Positions 24,569 through 37,635 are shown, counted from the stretch's first letter. The stretch: DNA of 64,000 nt from Azadirachta indica (GCA_022749755.1 CM040446.1:9448367-9512366), one strand, 5' to 3'. The notes: generated by a model not told the origin, from the sequence alone. A program made the numbers and translations.

Positions 24569-26222
24569 TGTTTCAACTCCCTTGGTTTGTTCACAGATGG
24601 TGAGTGATTGGATTTCTGGCAAAGCAAATGATTAGAAGTGATTCCAATAGGAAACAAGAGCTGTAAAATATTGGTCGACAACTGCATATGCGTTGGAATT
24701 ATCATCCATTGATAGCTAGTTTTGGAAGCACACCTCCATTCTTGTGTTAACCGGCGTTTATTCTCAATTGGGATAACTACATTTTCATCCCTAAGCTTTA
24801 GTAAAATAACAAATGAATATATAGTATTTTTACTTTTAAGCTAGGTCGGACACGTTTGATTAAGTATCCTGATAGAATTATGAGTTCTAAAATAAAAAAT
24901 GTAAAAATTTTGAAAACCCTTTTTTGTTAAAAATTTTATCTAAAAATAATTTTTAAATAAAATTCTTAAAGTCAGTATAAAATGAAAAATGAAAAAAAGT
25001 CATTTTCTTGTTTTTATTTAATAGGACTCAAATCCAATTTAAAGGCATATTTTTTTTGACTTAGATACATTTTTAATTTTAAAAGTCTATTTATTTATTT
25101 AAACATATATATAATCTCTATTTTTAAAATATGAGATATTTCATTTATAATATTTATTCACATTATATCTCATAAAGAAAAGAAATTTATCATCAATTAT
25201 TTCTTCCACTCTTTGTTAATATCTTTAATTATTTCTTAAAAAAATTTTATGATATGATACAAAATATTTCTTAATTTTTTATTTTATGGATGTACATTTA
25301 TTAAGATTTTTTGTTGATATTATGAGTTTTTCATTTAAGTAAATTATGTATAATTTGTTATTATTAATTTATGTGAAAAATGATATGTACAAACTCTTAT
25401 AAATTTTAAAATTATTATTCATGATTTTCTTTTCAAAAAAATTTTGATAGTCAAATCTAACAGAAGAGGAACTAGTTATTACTCTTGAGACATAATTATT
25501 TAAATGATTTTTATGATGTTTTGGCACATGAAAGATTGAATCTTTATTGTTGAATTAATGACAAATTATATAATCTATTGACATTTTTTTCGAATAAAAA
25601 AATATATATTGTATTTCAAATAATTTTATCATAAAATAAAAATTTTCAATATAACATTTTACATTAATATGTTTAAGAATAAAATTAGTAATCAACCATA
25701 TTAATTACTATTAATATTTTGATATAAAATTATTTTCGACAACAAATCTAAGTAAATAGTTTTATTTTTTATTTTCAAATATTATATCATCTCATTGTGT
25801 AAAATTTAAAAACAGTTTTAAAATATTATAACAAATTTATTTTTAAATATTAAAAATATTAAAATTATAACTCAAATTTTAAATTATATCTTAATTTCTA
25901 AAACAGTTTTTAAATTGCAAATGAAAGGGCCCCTAATTTTTAGCTTTGTTTTTAGCGACAAATTAAGGATCACAATGTTATATTTAAAAAATATTTTCTG
26001 ATTTATTATTTTACGAACAAACAGGGATGCAAATGTTAATTATCTCTCTTTTTGGTAAGAATTTATGCTTTCATTTGAATAGATTATTAATAAAGAAAAA
26101 AGTAAAGAAAATTAATAGCAAATCTCGCATTTAATTGCTAGGAATTTTTTGTATTTTGGTAATGTAAAATGGCAACCATTGAAAATTTCCAAGTTTTCTT
26201 TTATTTATTTCCTTAGTTATTA
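24569..26222. other. Upstream region of the nucleoredoxin gene, then AT-rich DNA
   Basis: The first few hundred bases should hold the promoter and 5' leader of the minus-strand nucleoredoxin gene. I could not place a convincing TATA box. Beyond about 24900 the DNA is very AT-rich without genes. Confidence 0.45.
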
Positions 26223-27477
26223 TGGAGAAAATGCCCATTAACCCCTTAAAATTTGGATTAATTATCCATTTTTTCCCTAAGGTTTAAGAAATGCCTATTA
26301 CTTCCCTCTATTTATTTTTCTTTCGACTTTACCTTCATCTAAATCAATTTGAATTGTCAAATTGAACCTAATTTGAACCAACAAACCAAACCATTGTTCT
26401 AAAATTCAAATATATTTGTGATAATTGTAACTTTTTAGTTTAAAAGAATTATATTTAATAATTAAAATTAAGTATATATAATTTATATTATTAACTAATT
26501 GTTAAATAATAGCAATTATATATAAAAGTTAAATATATAGTTTGAAATTTTAAAATTTTTTTAAAAAATAAGTATATTTATAATCAAATTGATATTATAA
26601 GAATTTAAAAATTTAATAATAATAATTATATGTAAAAATTATATACATTTTTTGAAATTTTTAAAATTACTTTTTTAAAAAATCAATTGTTTATAATTAA
26701 ATTTACTTGTTAGAAATAATTAAAATTATCCTATATAATTTTTAATTATTAACTTATTTTAAACATGATTTATCTATTAATTTCAGAATAATTTTAACTT
26801 AAAAATAATTTTTAATTATAATTTTAATTTGGAAATAATTTTTTATAATTGTATCTAATTATAATTTTAGAAATTATAAAAAAAATTATTTCTAAATTAA
26901 AATTATAATTAAAAAATATAATTATTAAAAATTATTATTTAATTACAATAATTAAAAATTATAATTATTAGAAAATTATTAAAAAATTTGTAATTAAAAA
27001 ATTAATTTTAAAAGTTTCAAAAATACATTTAGTTTTTACATATAATTTTTATTATTTTTAATTTTTAAATTCTTATAATATAAATTTGATTGTAAATATA
27101 CTTATTTTTTTAAAAAAAAATTTGTAAAATTCCAATGAAACATATTTAACTTTTACATATAATTGTTATTGTTTAACAATTAGTTAATAATATAAATTAT
27201 ATATGTAATTTTAATATTAAATTTAAATTATTTTAAACTAAAAAATTTAAATTATTATATATATATATTGAATTTTAAAATAATAATTCGGTTTAGCGGT
27301 TTAGGTACAGTTCAGTTTGTTGGTTTCGATTCAGTTCAATTTGACAGTTCAAACTGGTTTAAATCAGGGTAAAGTCAAAAGAAAAATAAATAAAGGTTGG
27401 TAATGGGCATTTCTCAAAACTTAGGGAGGAAATGAGTAGTTGACCCAAAGCTTAGGGAGGTAATGGGCATTTTTCCA
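26223..27477. mobile_element. Large palindromic (foldback) element, 1.26 kb
   Basis: The left end TGGAGAAAATGCCCATTAAC and the reverse complement of the right end TGGAAAAATGCCCATTACCT pair. Pairing continues through CTATTTATTTTTCTTT, CGACTTTACC and TCAAATTGAACC to beyond 190 bp. The inner AT-rich parts are also roughly mirror images around 26850, so nearly the whole element is one imperfect hairpin. Both outer ends are flanked by TTA (26220-26222, 27478-27480). A degenerate 8-9 bp duplication is also possible. The family is uncertain (PIF/Harbinger-like by TTA, or Mutator-like by resemblance to neighbouring elements). No coding capacity. Confidence 0.75.
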
Positions 27478-27512
27478 TTACTATGCTATGATCTCTTTTA
27501 AAATATTTTATT

Positions 27513-28518
27513 TATGAAATATTGTATTTTACTCCTAAATTTTAGGAAAAGTCAATATATCCCCTAAATTTTGAAAAAAGTAAAATACTACTGGATTTTG
27601 GAGAAATCAAAATACCGTATAAAATTATTATTCATATTTTAGTTTGACGGGAGAATACTCATTAGCCCCCTACTTTTTAAGCCAACACCTCACAACCTCT
27701 TTATATATTTTTTAATATCCCATTATCACTTGATTCTTTTTTTTTTTCATTTTGCTCTTCAGTTCAATTGGTTTACAAAATACTAAAATAAAAAATATTT
27801 AAAATATTAAAGGACAAAATCAGAAATTAAAGGAGTGATGGGATATTAAAGAAAATATAAGAGAATAATGGGGCATTAACTCAAAAAATAGAGGGTAATA
27901 GGTATTCTCCCTTAGTTTGACTATTTTATCTCTCCATCATTAAAAATATATAAAATAATTATATTGTCATTAATTTTATAGTTTGTAATAACCCATGTAA
28001 TTTTATTCTAACATTTAAACTTAAAAGTTACTTTTGACACTTAATTATTCTTGCCTTCCAAATTAATATCAAGTATTTACAATATCATATTATATATAAT
28101 TTCTAAAATATATCATATTATTAAAATAGTTTATTTTAAAAATTACGTATAATTAATTGTAAAATCTTTTATAACATAAAATTTGTTGTCAAAATTTGTT
28201 AAATATTTACGTAATTATACATAATTTTGACAATATTAACTCTACATAATTTTTAAAATAAATTATTTTGATAATATGATATATTTTAAAAAAATATAAT
28301 TAAACATTATTTAAATTTGATAATAAATTTCAAAGAAAATAAATAATTAAATTTAAAAGTTAGAATAAAATTACATTAGTTATTACAAAATGAAAAAAAG
28401 ACATTATATATATTTTCAATATTAGAGGGGTAAATAAGTCAAATTAAAATACAAATAATAACCTCAGGAGTGTACGTTGACTTTCTCAAAAACTCAAGGG
28501 ATAAAGTACAATATCCCT
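27513..28518. mobile_element. Second palindromic element, about 1.0 kb, with a nested MITE
   Basis: The left arm (ATATTGTATTTTACTCCTAA, AAAGTCAATATATCCCC) pairs with the reverse complement of the right arm (ATATTGTACTTTATCCCTTG, AAAGTCAACGTACACTCC). Beyond the inserted 263-bp element, pairing resumes: TAATAACCCATGTAATTTTA on the left against TAATAACTAATGTAATTTTA on the right, then TTCTAAC. The arms meet near 28150. Exact ends and target duplication are not resolved. Confidence 0.65.
27649..27911. mobile_element. Mutator-like MITE, 263 bp, with exact 10-bp target duplication
   Basis: The left end is GGGAGAATACTCATTAGCCC and the reverse complement of the right end is GGGAGAATACCTATTACCCT. Inverted-repeat similarity extends for about 100 bp through TTTAATATCCCAT. 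It is flanked by TTAGTTTGAC at 27639-27648 and again at 27912-27921. A 9-11 bp duplication is characteristic of Mutator-like transposition. It sits in the left arm of the palindromic element 27513-28518, so it inserted later. A second family member lies at 44099-44364. Confidence 0.87.
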
Positions 28519-29984
28519 TGATTTATTTATTTTGTTTCTAAATTTATTGTTTCCTTCTATTCAAAAAATTGCCAATAATTTTGTAAAAAACAATCTATAA
28601 AGCAACCTCATTGGAAGAAGTAACAGTATCTATTTGCATCCTAATAATATGTTATTGGGTAAAAGACAGTGAGCCCTGTTTATTTTTTAACTTATATTTG
28701 AAAACTTGCTAAAAATATATAATAGTCTGTTTGGTTTAACTTTTCAATTAGAACTTTTTAAAATAGACATATTACTAGTATAACTTCAATAAATAGAGTT
28801 TTTAACAAAAATTTTTTAAATTATTATATTGTCACTAATAACTTTTGAAAAAAATTTAGTAATTACTTTAATAGATAAATTTTTTTAATATTTTATTTTA
28901 AAAAAAAAAGTTAAGTTTTTAAAATAAAGTAAGGGTTGTTCATACATAAAAATTGACCTTGGACCTAAGCCAAAACTACCATATATTATCCAAGTATGTA
29001 TAAGAAGGTAAAAGCGAACACAAACCACTCTTTGGGATTCAACTTATGGGCTATGATGTAGAAGATAAAAGTACACCAAGTTCGACCTAAATCAATATAA
29101 TAACTTAGCCCTAGCCTACTTAGAGGAATTTAGGTCTAAAGAATTTATTATATGATTAAGGCTAATGTATGAGGAAACATAAAACTCCAAACCTTAAAAT
29201 AAGTATTTTATTATAAAAAGAATTAATCAAAATAAGTATTTTATTACAAGTATTATTCTTTAAAGCCCATATAATTTAAATTACATTAATTTAACTCTTA
29301 GATAAAGACTTGTCTTAAGAATATGATTTGCATTAAACTAAGATTACATAGAGCTAATTGTGTTCCACATCACACAATATAAAAGGTGACATGATTCCAT
29401 ATTGAGAGGAGTCGAAAATCATCATCCTATAGGGTAATCTTAGAGATAAGGAAAGCTTATCATTAATTTGGTGTCATTGATATCATGTTCTTGTCTTCCC
29501 AGCATCATCAACTTTCTGGTCATCTTTGTCTTACAAGTCGACCCTGGAAGATTGCCCTAATGTTCTCTTATTTTGCTCGCATCTATAGACGTTAATCAAG
29601 CCATCTTTAGGTATATAAAAAATAAAAAATATTTTTTGTAACCTTAAAGTTAGTAGGTAGCAAAAAGATGTATTCACTACAAGTAGGTTTATTCAATATT
29701 AATCTAATCACGACCTATCCCTGACAGTATTATGTTCTTTTGCATTAGTACTAGGACCACCTTGCTCCCACACACTTGGACACAAATTTGGTCTTCGTGC
29801 TTTTGCTAAGTATTATAGGTATAATAGTAATTGTAGCAAATGTTGAAGGTCTAGCAACAGTATTAATGAATCTCTTCAGATAAGTCTAAGCCAATCTCAT
29901 AAAGTTGTAATATCACAACACTCAGCCTACTAAGTGAGAACCCCCTCTAGATCTCTATGATAGTTGATTCGATAGTTCATGCAC
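28519..29984. other. Gene-free stretch with an inverted dispersed repeat copy
   Basis: Most of 28960-29480 is similar, in reverse orientation, to 45470-46080 (see the repeat entry). No coding region was seen. Confidence 0.5.
28960..29480 (-). repeat. Dispersed retroelement-like repeat, inverted copy of 45470-46080
   Basis: The reverse complement contains CTTGTAATAAAATACTTATT, then TATAATAAAATACTTATTTT, GTTCCTCATACATTAGCC and TAATAAATTCTTTAGACCTA. The plus-strand sequence at 45670-45950 has the same motifs in the same order (CTTGTAATAAAACTTTTATT, GTTCTTCATGTACTAACC, TAATAAATTCTTTAGATTTA). Upstream both share GTGTGTGA/GTGTGATG next to a TATAT box-like tract. It may be LTR material of one retrotransposon family. 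Ends are not defined. Confidence 0.6.
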
Positions 29985-30181
29985 CTTTGATGCCAACTTT
30001 GCTAGCAGGCGTCCATCCTCAATTGGTATGCATTGTGCATTAACCACCACCGCCAATCTCTACTTAATTGGGATGATTCGTTCAATCAATGCCTAACCTT
30101 TCTTCGCATTAGTTGCACATCTGTCTTGCTAAACAAGTTCCCATGAAGTTATCAAGTTCCTCATTTCTTTGAAGAAGATGT

Positions 30182-30285
30182 TATGCTGAAAGCCCTAAAT
30201 TGCCCTATCAAAATCAAAAAATTCGAAGAAGATCTCTTCATTGTGTTGAAAGCCCTAAATTGCCTCATCAAAATTAACAAATCGA
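30182..30285 (+). repeat. Short tandem duplication inside the NDC80 pseudogene
   Basis: GAAAGCCCTAAATTGCC followed by ATCAAAAT occurs twice, about 60 bases apart. Intact family members have this segment once, after the EEDLF motif, so the first copy is the extra one. Confidence 0.75.
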
Positions 30286-30589
30286 TGATCTGGTCCCTTA
30301 GTTTGCCTCACAATTGGCTATCTTATGTAGTTTTGATTCATTGGCATGTGGAATTTATGTCTTACACCAACCATTTGTCGAACAACTCATGAGCCTCTAT
30401 GGCAAATAACAATATGTACATGTATCTAGATAGTTATTTGAATTTTATAAATAAGGATGATGATGTTGTGGAGGAATTAGATAGGGAATTTATGGAAAAT
30501 TTTGATAAAGAAATAGATGGTAGGAAAAAAAATGTTGAGGAATTAGCAAAAAAGATGAGTGCTACAACTTTTAGGTTGTAATACCCAAC

Positions 30590-32105
30590 TGTAAGTTATC
30601 TCAACTAATAAATATTTAAAAGTTTGAGTGTCAATTTACAAGGAATTAGTTGTATTAAGTCCACAAGTCCAATAGTCCAAATATTATGAAAGTAGAATGA
30701 ATTTGTTAATTATTAATTTTAAATTCAATAATTATTAAATGTTAAGGATTCATTTTGATAGTATATAAAGATGTTATTCTTGATCCTTGTTGATAACACA
30801 CTTAAGAATCAACTAAGAAGTGATCTTAATTAGAAGATGAATAATGTTTAAGCATAAAAAAACTAAAAGACTAATCTTTGGTAAAAGACTACAAGTTGTT
30901 TTCCTTATTTATATGTAGAAAAAAAACATCCAAGCATTCAATGTACTTTTTATTAACAATGAATTGAGGTTTCAACAAACCAAAAGCACTTGAAAAATAT
31001 AGTATTTAATTGATAGAAAAGTTTCACAATGAATTACAAAGAAAATGATCAAAGAACAAAACTATAAAATCATCAAACCTTCACCCTTAGCCCTAATTAT
31101 AAATTTCAAAAAATATTACGTAAAGAAGAAACAAAAGAGAAGATTTTTCTAATATTAGGAGAGCAAGAACTCTCCTAAGCTTTCTCTCCTCTCCAGCTTC
31201 AATACCATGGTTTATATAGGCAAGATCAAGGAGGCTTTGCATGTGCAAACACAAGCAAGTTGCAAAATTCATCATATCATTGCCTGCCAAGTTATACCTC
31301 ACGTTTGACTATCTTCTACACCCAATAAAAAGTGCTCTTTATAAACATTGTTGGCCATTGATTTAGCATTCTTATACTTCGAGAATCATGTAATTTAAAG
31401 GTGTATAACGTGAGATATGATTAAAATAGTAAAAGATGTCAAGTTCATGAACTTTGACAACTATTGTCAGAATGATGACTATTATTGACAGTCTAGATGA
31501 ATGAATTTGAGATTGTTCATATATTAAAGCTGTAGCTACCTTTCTCATGGTTCCACGATTTCAAGAATCAACCCAGTTGGTATAGTATTAAAAAGATTAT
31601 GGCTAAAAGACAAAAAAGTGTTCATAGGTTTAGGATGCACATAGATAGAGCACGCTTCATTGTATTCCTTGACACTTTTGGTGCCTAAAACTTATAAATT
31701 TGAAAGATTTTCTAAATAAGAATTATGCATAATTGAGTCATCTTTCACTTGCAACAAGAATCAATACATTTGGATATGTCTTCACAAAGTTATGGCCTAA
31801 AGACTGATTCATGCTTAACTGACTTGTATACAAGTGGACAATTTGATCTTTTTCTAGTTGCAACTTACACTCCTTTATACCTATACAAAAAAATATACCA
31901 CATTAATACTTAAATACAATTATCATACTCATGCCATCTTGTACAATTATAATAGTTGCATGTATTTAAGTTTTAGGTCATAAAAACAAGCAAATTAACA
32001 TTATGGCAATGAAGTTCACATTTTATGCACAATAAATGACATTAAACTCAATAATTATGTAAAAGCATCTTGTAAAATATTCGTAAATGATGTATTTTTA
32101 GATAC
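30590..32105. other. Non-coding interval splitting the NDC80 pseudogene
   Basis: The NDC80-like reading ends near 30575 and resumes near 32110. Nothing between resembles the missing protein segment. It could be a retained intron or a later insertion. I saw no terminal repeats or target duplication that would decide this. Confidence 0.45.
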
Positions 32106-32520
32106 TTATATTAGTAAGAGAGAGCAAAAGGGTGAGGATAGGGCCAATAGAGAGAAGATTAAAGAAAGAAAAGGCTATGTTAAAGAAAGACTTGAACAAG
32201 TTCAATGTTATGATTTCTAAGTTAAATGCATGGATATAGAAGATAAAAGGGTAGTAGAAGAGAAAGAAAAAAAAATAGAAAGAAAATAGAGGAGCACCAG
32301 GGGATTTGTGAGGAGAATGGGGAGTTAAAGAAGAGAGTGGAGTTGCAAACGTTTAATGCACATGACATGGAGAGGAAGAGGAGAGAGTTTCAAGCAGTGG
32401 AGAGAGATATTGGAAATGCGGAAGTGCAAGGAACTTGAGGCACTTTCTAAGAAATGCAATCAATCTATTAGGAGGTTTTGTCTCTTTAATTCTTTAGCAT
32501 TTATTAAAATACAACATTTT

Positions 32521-34683
32521 TGGTTGTTGGTTTTATATAAAGTGTTTTATAGATCCATTTATTCAACCTAAGTAGCTTACTCTAAATCCAAGTTTTTTGT
32601 CTCTTATAAAATTTGGTAACTAAGTCAGCTGAACTTGGAATGGTTAATAATCATGGTTTATATAAGATTGTTAGTTAAATACAATATTTTTTAATGCTTT
32701 CTTCATTTGGTTTAATTTGTTATCTTTGCTTGAATCTTAGGCTTACTAATGTTATTGTTTGCCTTAAATACCTTTCAACTAGATAGGGTGAAAAGGTGTT
32801 AATGATGCAAATAAATTCACCAACTTCCATGGACGTGTAGGACTTCTTAGCCAAGCTTAGTGCTTTGGTATTGTTTTATTACCCTTAACAAAGGCAGACC
32901 AAAGAATATGAAAGTCATTTTCCTCATGAAATAAGCTAATTGTATTCATTGCAATTACAGCGGCAATTAATCAACCTTAGAAAATTATAAATTATATCAT
33001 ATGGATACCAATTCTAGCTATATATTGGTGTGTGACTTAACATTTTTTTGGAGTTAATTGAATTAGGAGTGGGTAACAAAAAAAATCAAAACTTGGAAAA
33101 CCAAACCAGATTGAACGAAATTGAAGGGTTCAGTTTGGTTCTATATGTAGTTTCATCAAGTTTCGAATCTTAAACTTAAAAATCTAAAATTTTCGGTCTG
33201 ATTTCGGTATTAGTCCAAAAGACCTAGATCAGAACAAATTTTTTATTTTTATTTTTTCAATCAAAAGGATGTCATTTTAAGAGTTTTCGCCAAACAAAAT
33301 TAAACAAAAAGGGTAACCTGTTCTTGTTGTTCACAATCTTCATATTAAATTTCTACTCTCTATTCGTCGATTTGGATCCCCTTTGTCTCAGTATCGCTGA
33401 TCATCTCCAATCAAGAATGACAAAATCCTTTATCGGCTTACAATCCCATGGTGATCTGCCTCAAATGGGGTAAAATTGGGGTGATATAATAAGGAATTGG
33501 GGGAGATTAATCCCTTTTTGTTAATGGGGTGAGAACTGGTTTAATACTCCCCATCCTATTCTAGTCCCATTCCCTAAATATATATAAAATATGTTATAAT
33601 ATGTTATTGTTCAAATAAGATATATATATATATATGCGGATTATATTTAATTAAAAAATAATTTATACTATAAAGAAGTGGAGTTTATATTTTTAATATA
33701 ATTATTACATGTGAATAACACCATAATATATTAATGACATTTTAGTTAGTATTAGTATAAATAAATAGTGATGGGCAATCCATTCCCCATACAGAGATTT
33801 TTCGTGCCAGCCTTATTAAATTTTATTAAGGAATTGAGATCAAAATTAAAATCAGGTAAGGAATGGGAATGGCCTCCCTACCCCCTCCATTGCTATCCCT
33901 ATCTCCAGTCGCACTAATGGTAGCCCTCCACTCGTCATACACCACCAACTATGACTACAATTGATGGCAAACCAAGCTTTCATTTTATTATAGTTGCCTA
34001 GAATAGTAGCTTCGATTGTCTTGCAAAGTTGCACACCACCAACAGTGACTATAATTTTATTAAGGAATTTTTAATGTTTGTCATTTTTATACTAAATCAT
34101 GTTTATTATTTGCACTCTCATTTCACTCAAATCATTTTATATTAAATCATTTTATTAAATCACTCAAATCATGTGTATTGTGTCTTTTGTGATTATTGTT
34201 ATAGTACATCCTAAAACAATGATTTGGTATAAAGAAACTCTTAGTGCTTGCACATTTTCCTAGAAAAATAATAATAAAAAAAGAAAAATTATAAGGAAAA
34301 AGGAAATATATTTTATGATACAAAGAACTGGAAGAGTGGTATTTTATCTTCACTACTACTATTGATTTGAATTGTACAAAATCAGCTTCCATTAAGTTAA
34401 GTTCTATTGATTTGAGAGGCAAGAAAACAGCCCAAAATAGCTGTTATTATGGGCAAGTTAATTTGCTCTTGAACAGCTCTATTCAGGCAACTTAATTTGG
34501 CCCCAAAGAGTTGCTATTTCTAGGAAGTTTTCTTGCCCAGAAATAGCAGCTATTCTAGGGTATTTTCTTACGAAAACTTTTACTTATTCTTATAAGTTGT
34601 GATGGTGGTATGTTTATTTTTTATATTCTTTTTATATTTGTTTGTACTAATTGAGTACTTAATATTCCTTTTGTTTTGTTTAG
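32521..34683. other. Gene-free stretch with low-grade repeat remnants
   Basis: At 33060-33240 is sequence rich in AAACCAAACC/TTTCGGT motifs, and at 33770-33900 sequence rich in GGGAATGG / CCATTCCCC. Both resemble ends of common hAT-like plant repeats, but I could not delimit elements. A (TA)n tract lies at about 33620-33636. No gene was seen. Confidence 0.4.
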
Positions 34684-35144
34684 ATGGTGTTTACTTTTGA
34701 AAGGCATAGTATTGATGAGGATGATGGATTAAATCAAGAAGAAGTTGTAGGATTTTATAAGAGATTAAGATTTGACATATGGAAATACTTTGCCAAGTTG
34801 CCATGAAAAAAAGCTAAGTGTCATTACTATTATAAAGATTTTGCTTATGAAAGTAACACTGTTGGAACTTTTGATTTGCATAAGCATTTGAGTATATGCA
34901 ATGCATATAAAAATAGCATGATAAAGGAGAATCAAATGGTATTAACTTTTTCGAAAAGAAAAATTAACAATGATGCTAGTGAGAGTGCTATTACTACTTT
35001 GGTGTCTATGGGTTTCAACAATGATGCATGTAGAAAGGCATTCGTTAAGATGATTATTATTTATGAGTTTCCTTTTAGTTTTGTGGAAGGTGAGAGCTTT
35101 CGAGAGTTTGTAGAATTTCTTGTCCAAAGTTTGATATTCTAATA

Positions 35145-37635
35145 TGTTCATCAATTTACATATATTTATGTCTTATATTCTTTAATCTTATGAGCTAGTT
35201 CCTACATTTTTTGAGCTTTTAGTTGTATTTTGTGTTTCGTAGGTCTTTTGAAGCAAATGATAAGAATTGAACTTAGACATAAAGAAATGAAGGGTTTTGG
35301 TAAAATGTAAGTGAACCCTCCTTGATGCCAAGCACCAAGCGTCAAAGGAAAACTACATCGCGACCAAAAGGGGCAATTAAAGCTTGAGGGAGGCAACATG
35401 GGTGGCACGCGGCTGTGTTACACGAAGCCCCTCACTCACGTCCTCCATATGCCAATGCTGAGCCTTGCATGCCTGTGCTTTCTTTTGCAATATAGCATCC
35501 CTAAATGTGTTTTCAATTGATGGATTGATTTTGGATTGTTAGATTTGGACATTCCTAGGTTTTTTTTATGTTCTTACCTCAACCACTATATCATAAAATG
35601 AAAAATGGGGTTTTTAGAGGTTTAAAGAGTGAGAGAGAGAGAGAGAGAGAGATTTTCAGGGAAAGGATTTGGCTACGTTAAAATGGGAAATTACAAGAAG
35701 TTAAAGATTGATGATAAGACCTGGTTTTATCTTTCTATCTTTCATGTTTTGTTTTGTAGTTTAATGTTTTTACTAATTAAATTAAGTAACTAAGACTCTT
35801 AAGGGTAAAGATGAAGCCTTAATTGTAATTTTTTATGAGCTTGTGTTAATTTAGATTTCTAAGACTTAATGAAGGTGATGTTCATTTATATTGTGCTTAG
35901 TGATTAGTATTACATACTTGAATGATTTAGGAATTGCGAACTTGATTATTACCTATTTAAATGATTTGATAATGATAACCTAAATTTTGAATGTGTAATA
36001 CATTAATGCAAACCTAAGGACCACACTAATCAAAGGGTTGAGATGCCAACCTAAGGACAACACTAATCTAAAGGTTGAATTGCAACCTTTATAATTTAAA
36101 TGTGCAATATATTAACGTAAGATTTAAAGACCACTTCAATCCTTTACCTTGAATGCTTCTCATATAAATAAATTGTGATAACATGATAACCACACCAATT
36201 TAATTGTTATTGTAAGTTCTTCTTGTTTTCACAATATTAGATGCATTCATGGCATGTTCATAATAGCCCACACTAAGCATTACTATATGTTCTTGAATAG
36301 AAAAGCATAATTCTACACTAAGATTAAACTCATAATTAATGAAAAACTAAAGCGTGAAACCTTATTACTGCATGTAAAGATGACCATCACCACCCTAAGT
36401 GTCTTAGGGTCTATTGTGTGATGCAACTCCCTACGATTGTGCTAAGTGAATTTTAGCCAGCAACTTTCAATTTCACAATTCTCCTACCTCTCGCCAAGTC
36501 TGTATACGAAATAAAAGGTTTTGAAAGTGAACAATAATACACACAATGTTATGAAAGCTTCAACCTTTAACTTCTCTTTATTCCATCAAAAAAAGGAGTA
36601 TACAATGTATGATTTTAAAGGCAATTCACTCTCACTTGCTCACTTCTCTATATAGTTTGCTATCTCATTACATATTTATATACATAAGCTTGCAACGAAC
36701 ACCCTTGGTTGCTTGGGGACAAATGTATAACCTATACACTGCCACCTAGGGTGTTTACCAAGCCCAAAGCACAACTTAAGCCTTATTCAATGCCACTTCA
36801 CTTATTTAAGGCACCACCAAGTCATTTATATGGGCACTAAGTCACCTCTAGCCATCTCAAGAAGATCAAGTCCACTTTACCACATTTTCTAGCAAGTGCA
36901 TCCTTTTTCAGGCTTTTCCGAGTTCCCACACTGTTGTCTAGAGACTCCAATCTCATAGCTACATCTTATCGAGCCTACATTGCTCTCCATTATCATCTAA
37001 TGCACTACCTAACTACCTCACTAACTGCTGCTCGCATATGTCCGCTTTCCTCTAAAATCTGAACTTTTCAGATGATTTAGCATTGTTGACCATTGACATT
37101 GTATTCCCGAAACACCAATCTATATCTGGGTACTTTGTGTGACCCACACGCTTTTGCTACGTGCCCTCATTTCTATTTGTCGAGAGCAAAAATATTGCCT
37201 CTAGTTTCCTACGACATTCAAGCTTGGTAGGAGGTCCCAAAACCAAGCTTATGCATACCATAAGAAATAAAGGTCTAACACTAAGTCTATAGGATTTTTA
37301 GATTATACTAAGTACCCTAAAATGACAATTAATCGTGAATTCTCAAAGCCTAACACCTCATTACCCCCATTTGATCTTTGATTAATTTCATTATTTCAAT
37401 TAATTAGTCATGATTAGTTTTTATTTAATTTTAGTTCAATTTACTTTGTTTGTCAATCAAACCACTTCTCTTTCATTCAATTTAAGATTTATTCATGAAG
37501 AAATGTTAATTTAGCCTATTCCTTGTAGGATCGACCTTGTGGAATACGTATCATATTACATGCATTTCATATACTTGTGAGTTTTAATTTGGATTTTGGA
37601 AACGCTCAGTTTAAGAGTAATTGGAATTCCATAAT
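35145..37635. mobile_element. Insertion of about 2.5 kb within the hAT transposase, probably retroelement-derived
   Basis: It separates two parts of one hAT transposase, so it arrived later. No coding domain is visible. The right part has CCTTGTAGGATCGACCTTGT followed by ACTTGTGAGTTTT, resembling the leader-proximal region of plant Ty3 elements of the Tat/Athila type. Near 35990-36140 are near-repeats of CCTAAGGACCACACTAATC. The segment 36350-37280, read on the minus strand, has a TATATAAATATG box-like tract and downstream GGAATAAAGAG, which could be a separate LTR. A (GA)n tract lies at 35629-35651. Family and ends are uncertain. Confidence 0.45.
35629..35651. repeat. (GA)n microsatellite
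   Basis: A clean run of GAGAGAGAGA inside the insertion that interrupts the hAT transposase. Confidence 0.85.

Larger units (their letters stand above)
29985..32520 (+). pseudogene. NDC80 (HEC1) kinetochore protein pseudogene
   Basis: Pieces follow the order of plant NDC80. Near 29990 is DANFASRRPSSIGM (N-terminal tail). At 30183-30392 are FEEDLFIVLKALNC, IKINKS, LPHNW and IHWHVEFMSYTNHLSNNS, which match the calponin-homology microtubule-binding domain. After one TGA stop the same frame gives NNNMYMYLDSYLNFI.KDDDVVEELDREFME at 30399-30580. About 1.5 kb of unrelated DNA, an intron or an insertion, follows. Coiled-coil sequence resumes near 32110 (EKAMLKKDLNKFNVMISKLNAW, then shifted VVEEKEKKIER, CEENGELKKRVELQTFNA, ERKRREFQAVERDI) and, after a deletion and frame change, KELEALSKKCNQSIRRF. 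A roughly 60-bp duplication repeats LKALNCxIKI. Stops, frameshifts and the missing C-terminal half rule out a working subunit of the NDC80 complex. Confidence 0.82.

Noticed and set aside
24569..24622. Longer start for the nucleoredoxin at a TTG codon
   Set aside because: TTG is a very unlikely plant start, and the downstream ATG at 24568 gives the normal family length.
33060..33900. Two hAT-like non-autonomous elements
   Set aside because: Motifs typical of such repeats occur, but I could not find both ends or target duplications, so they are only mentioned in the stretch description.
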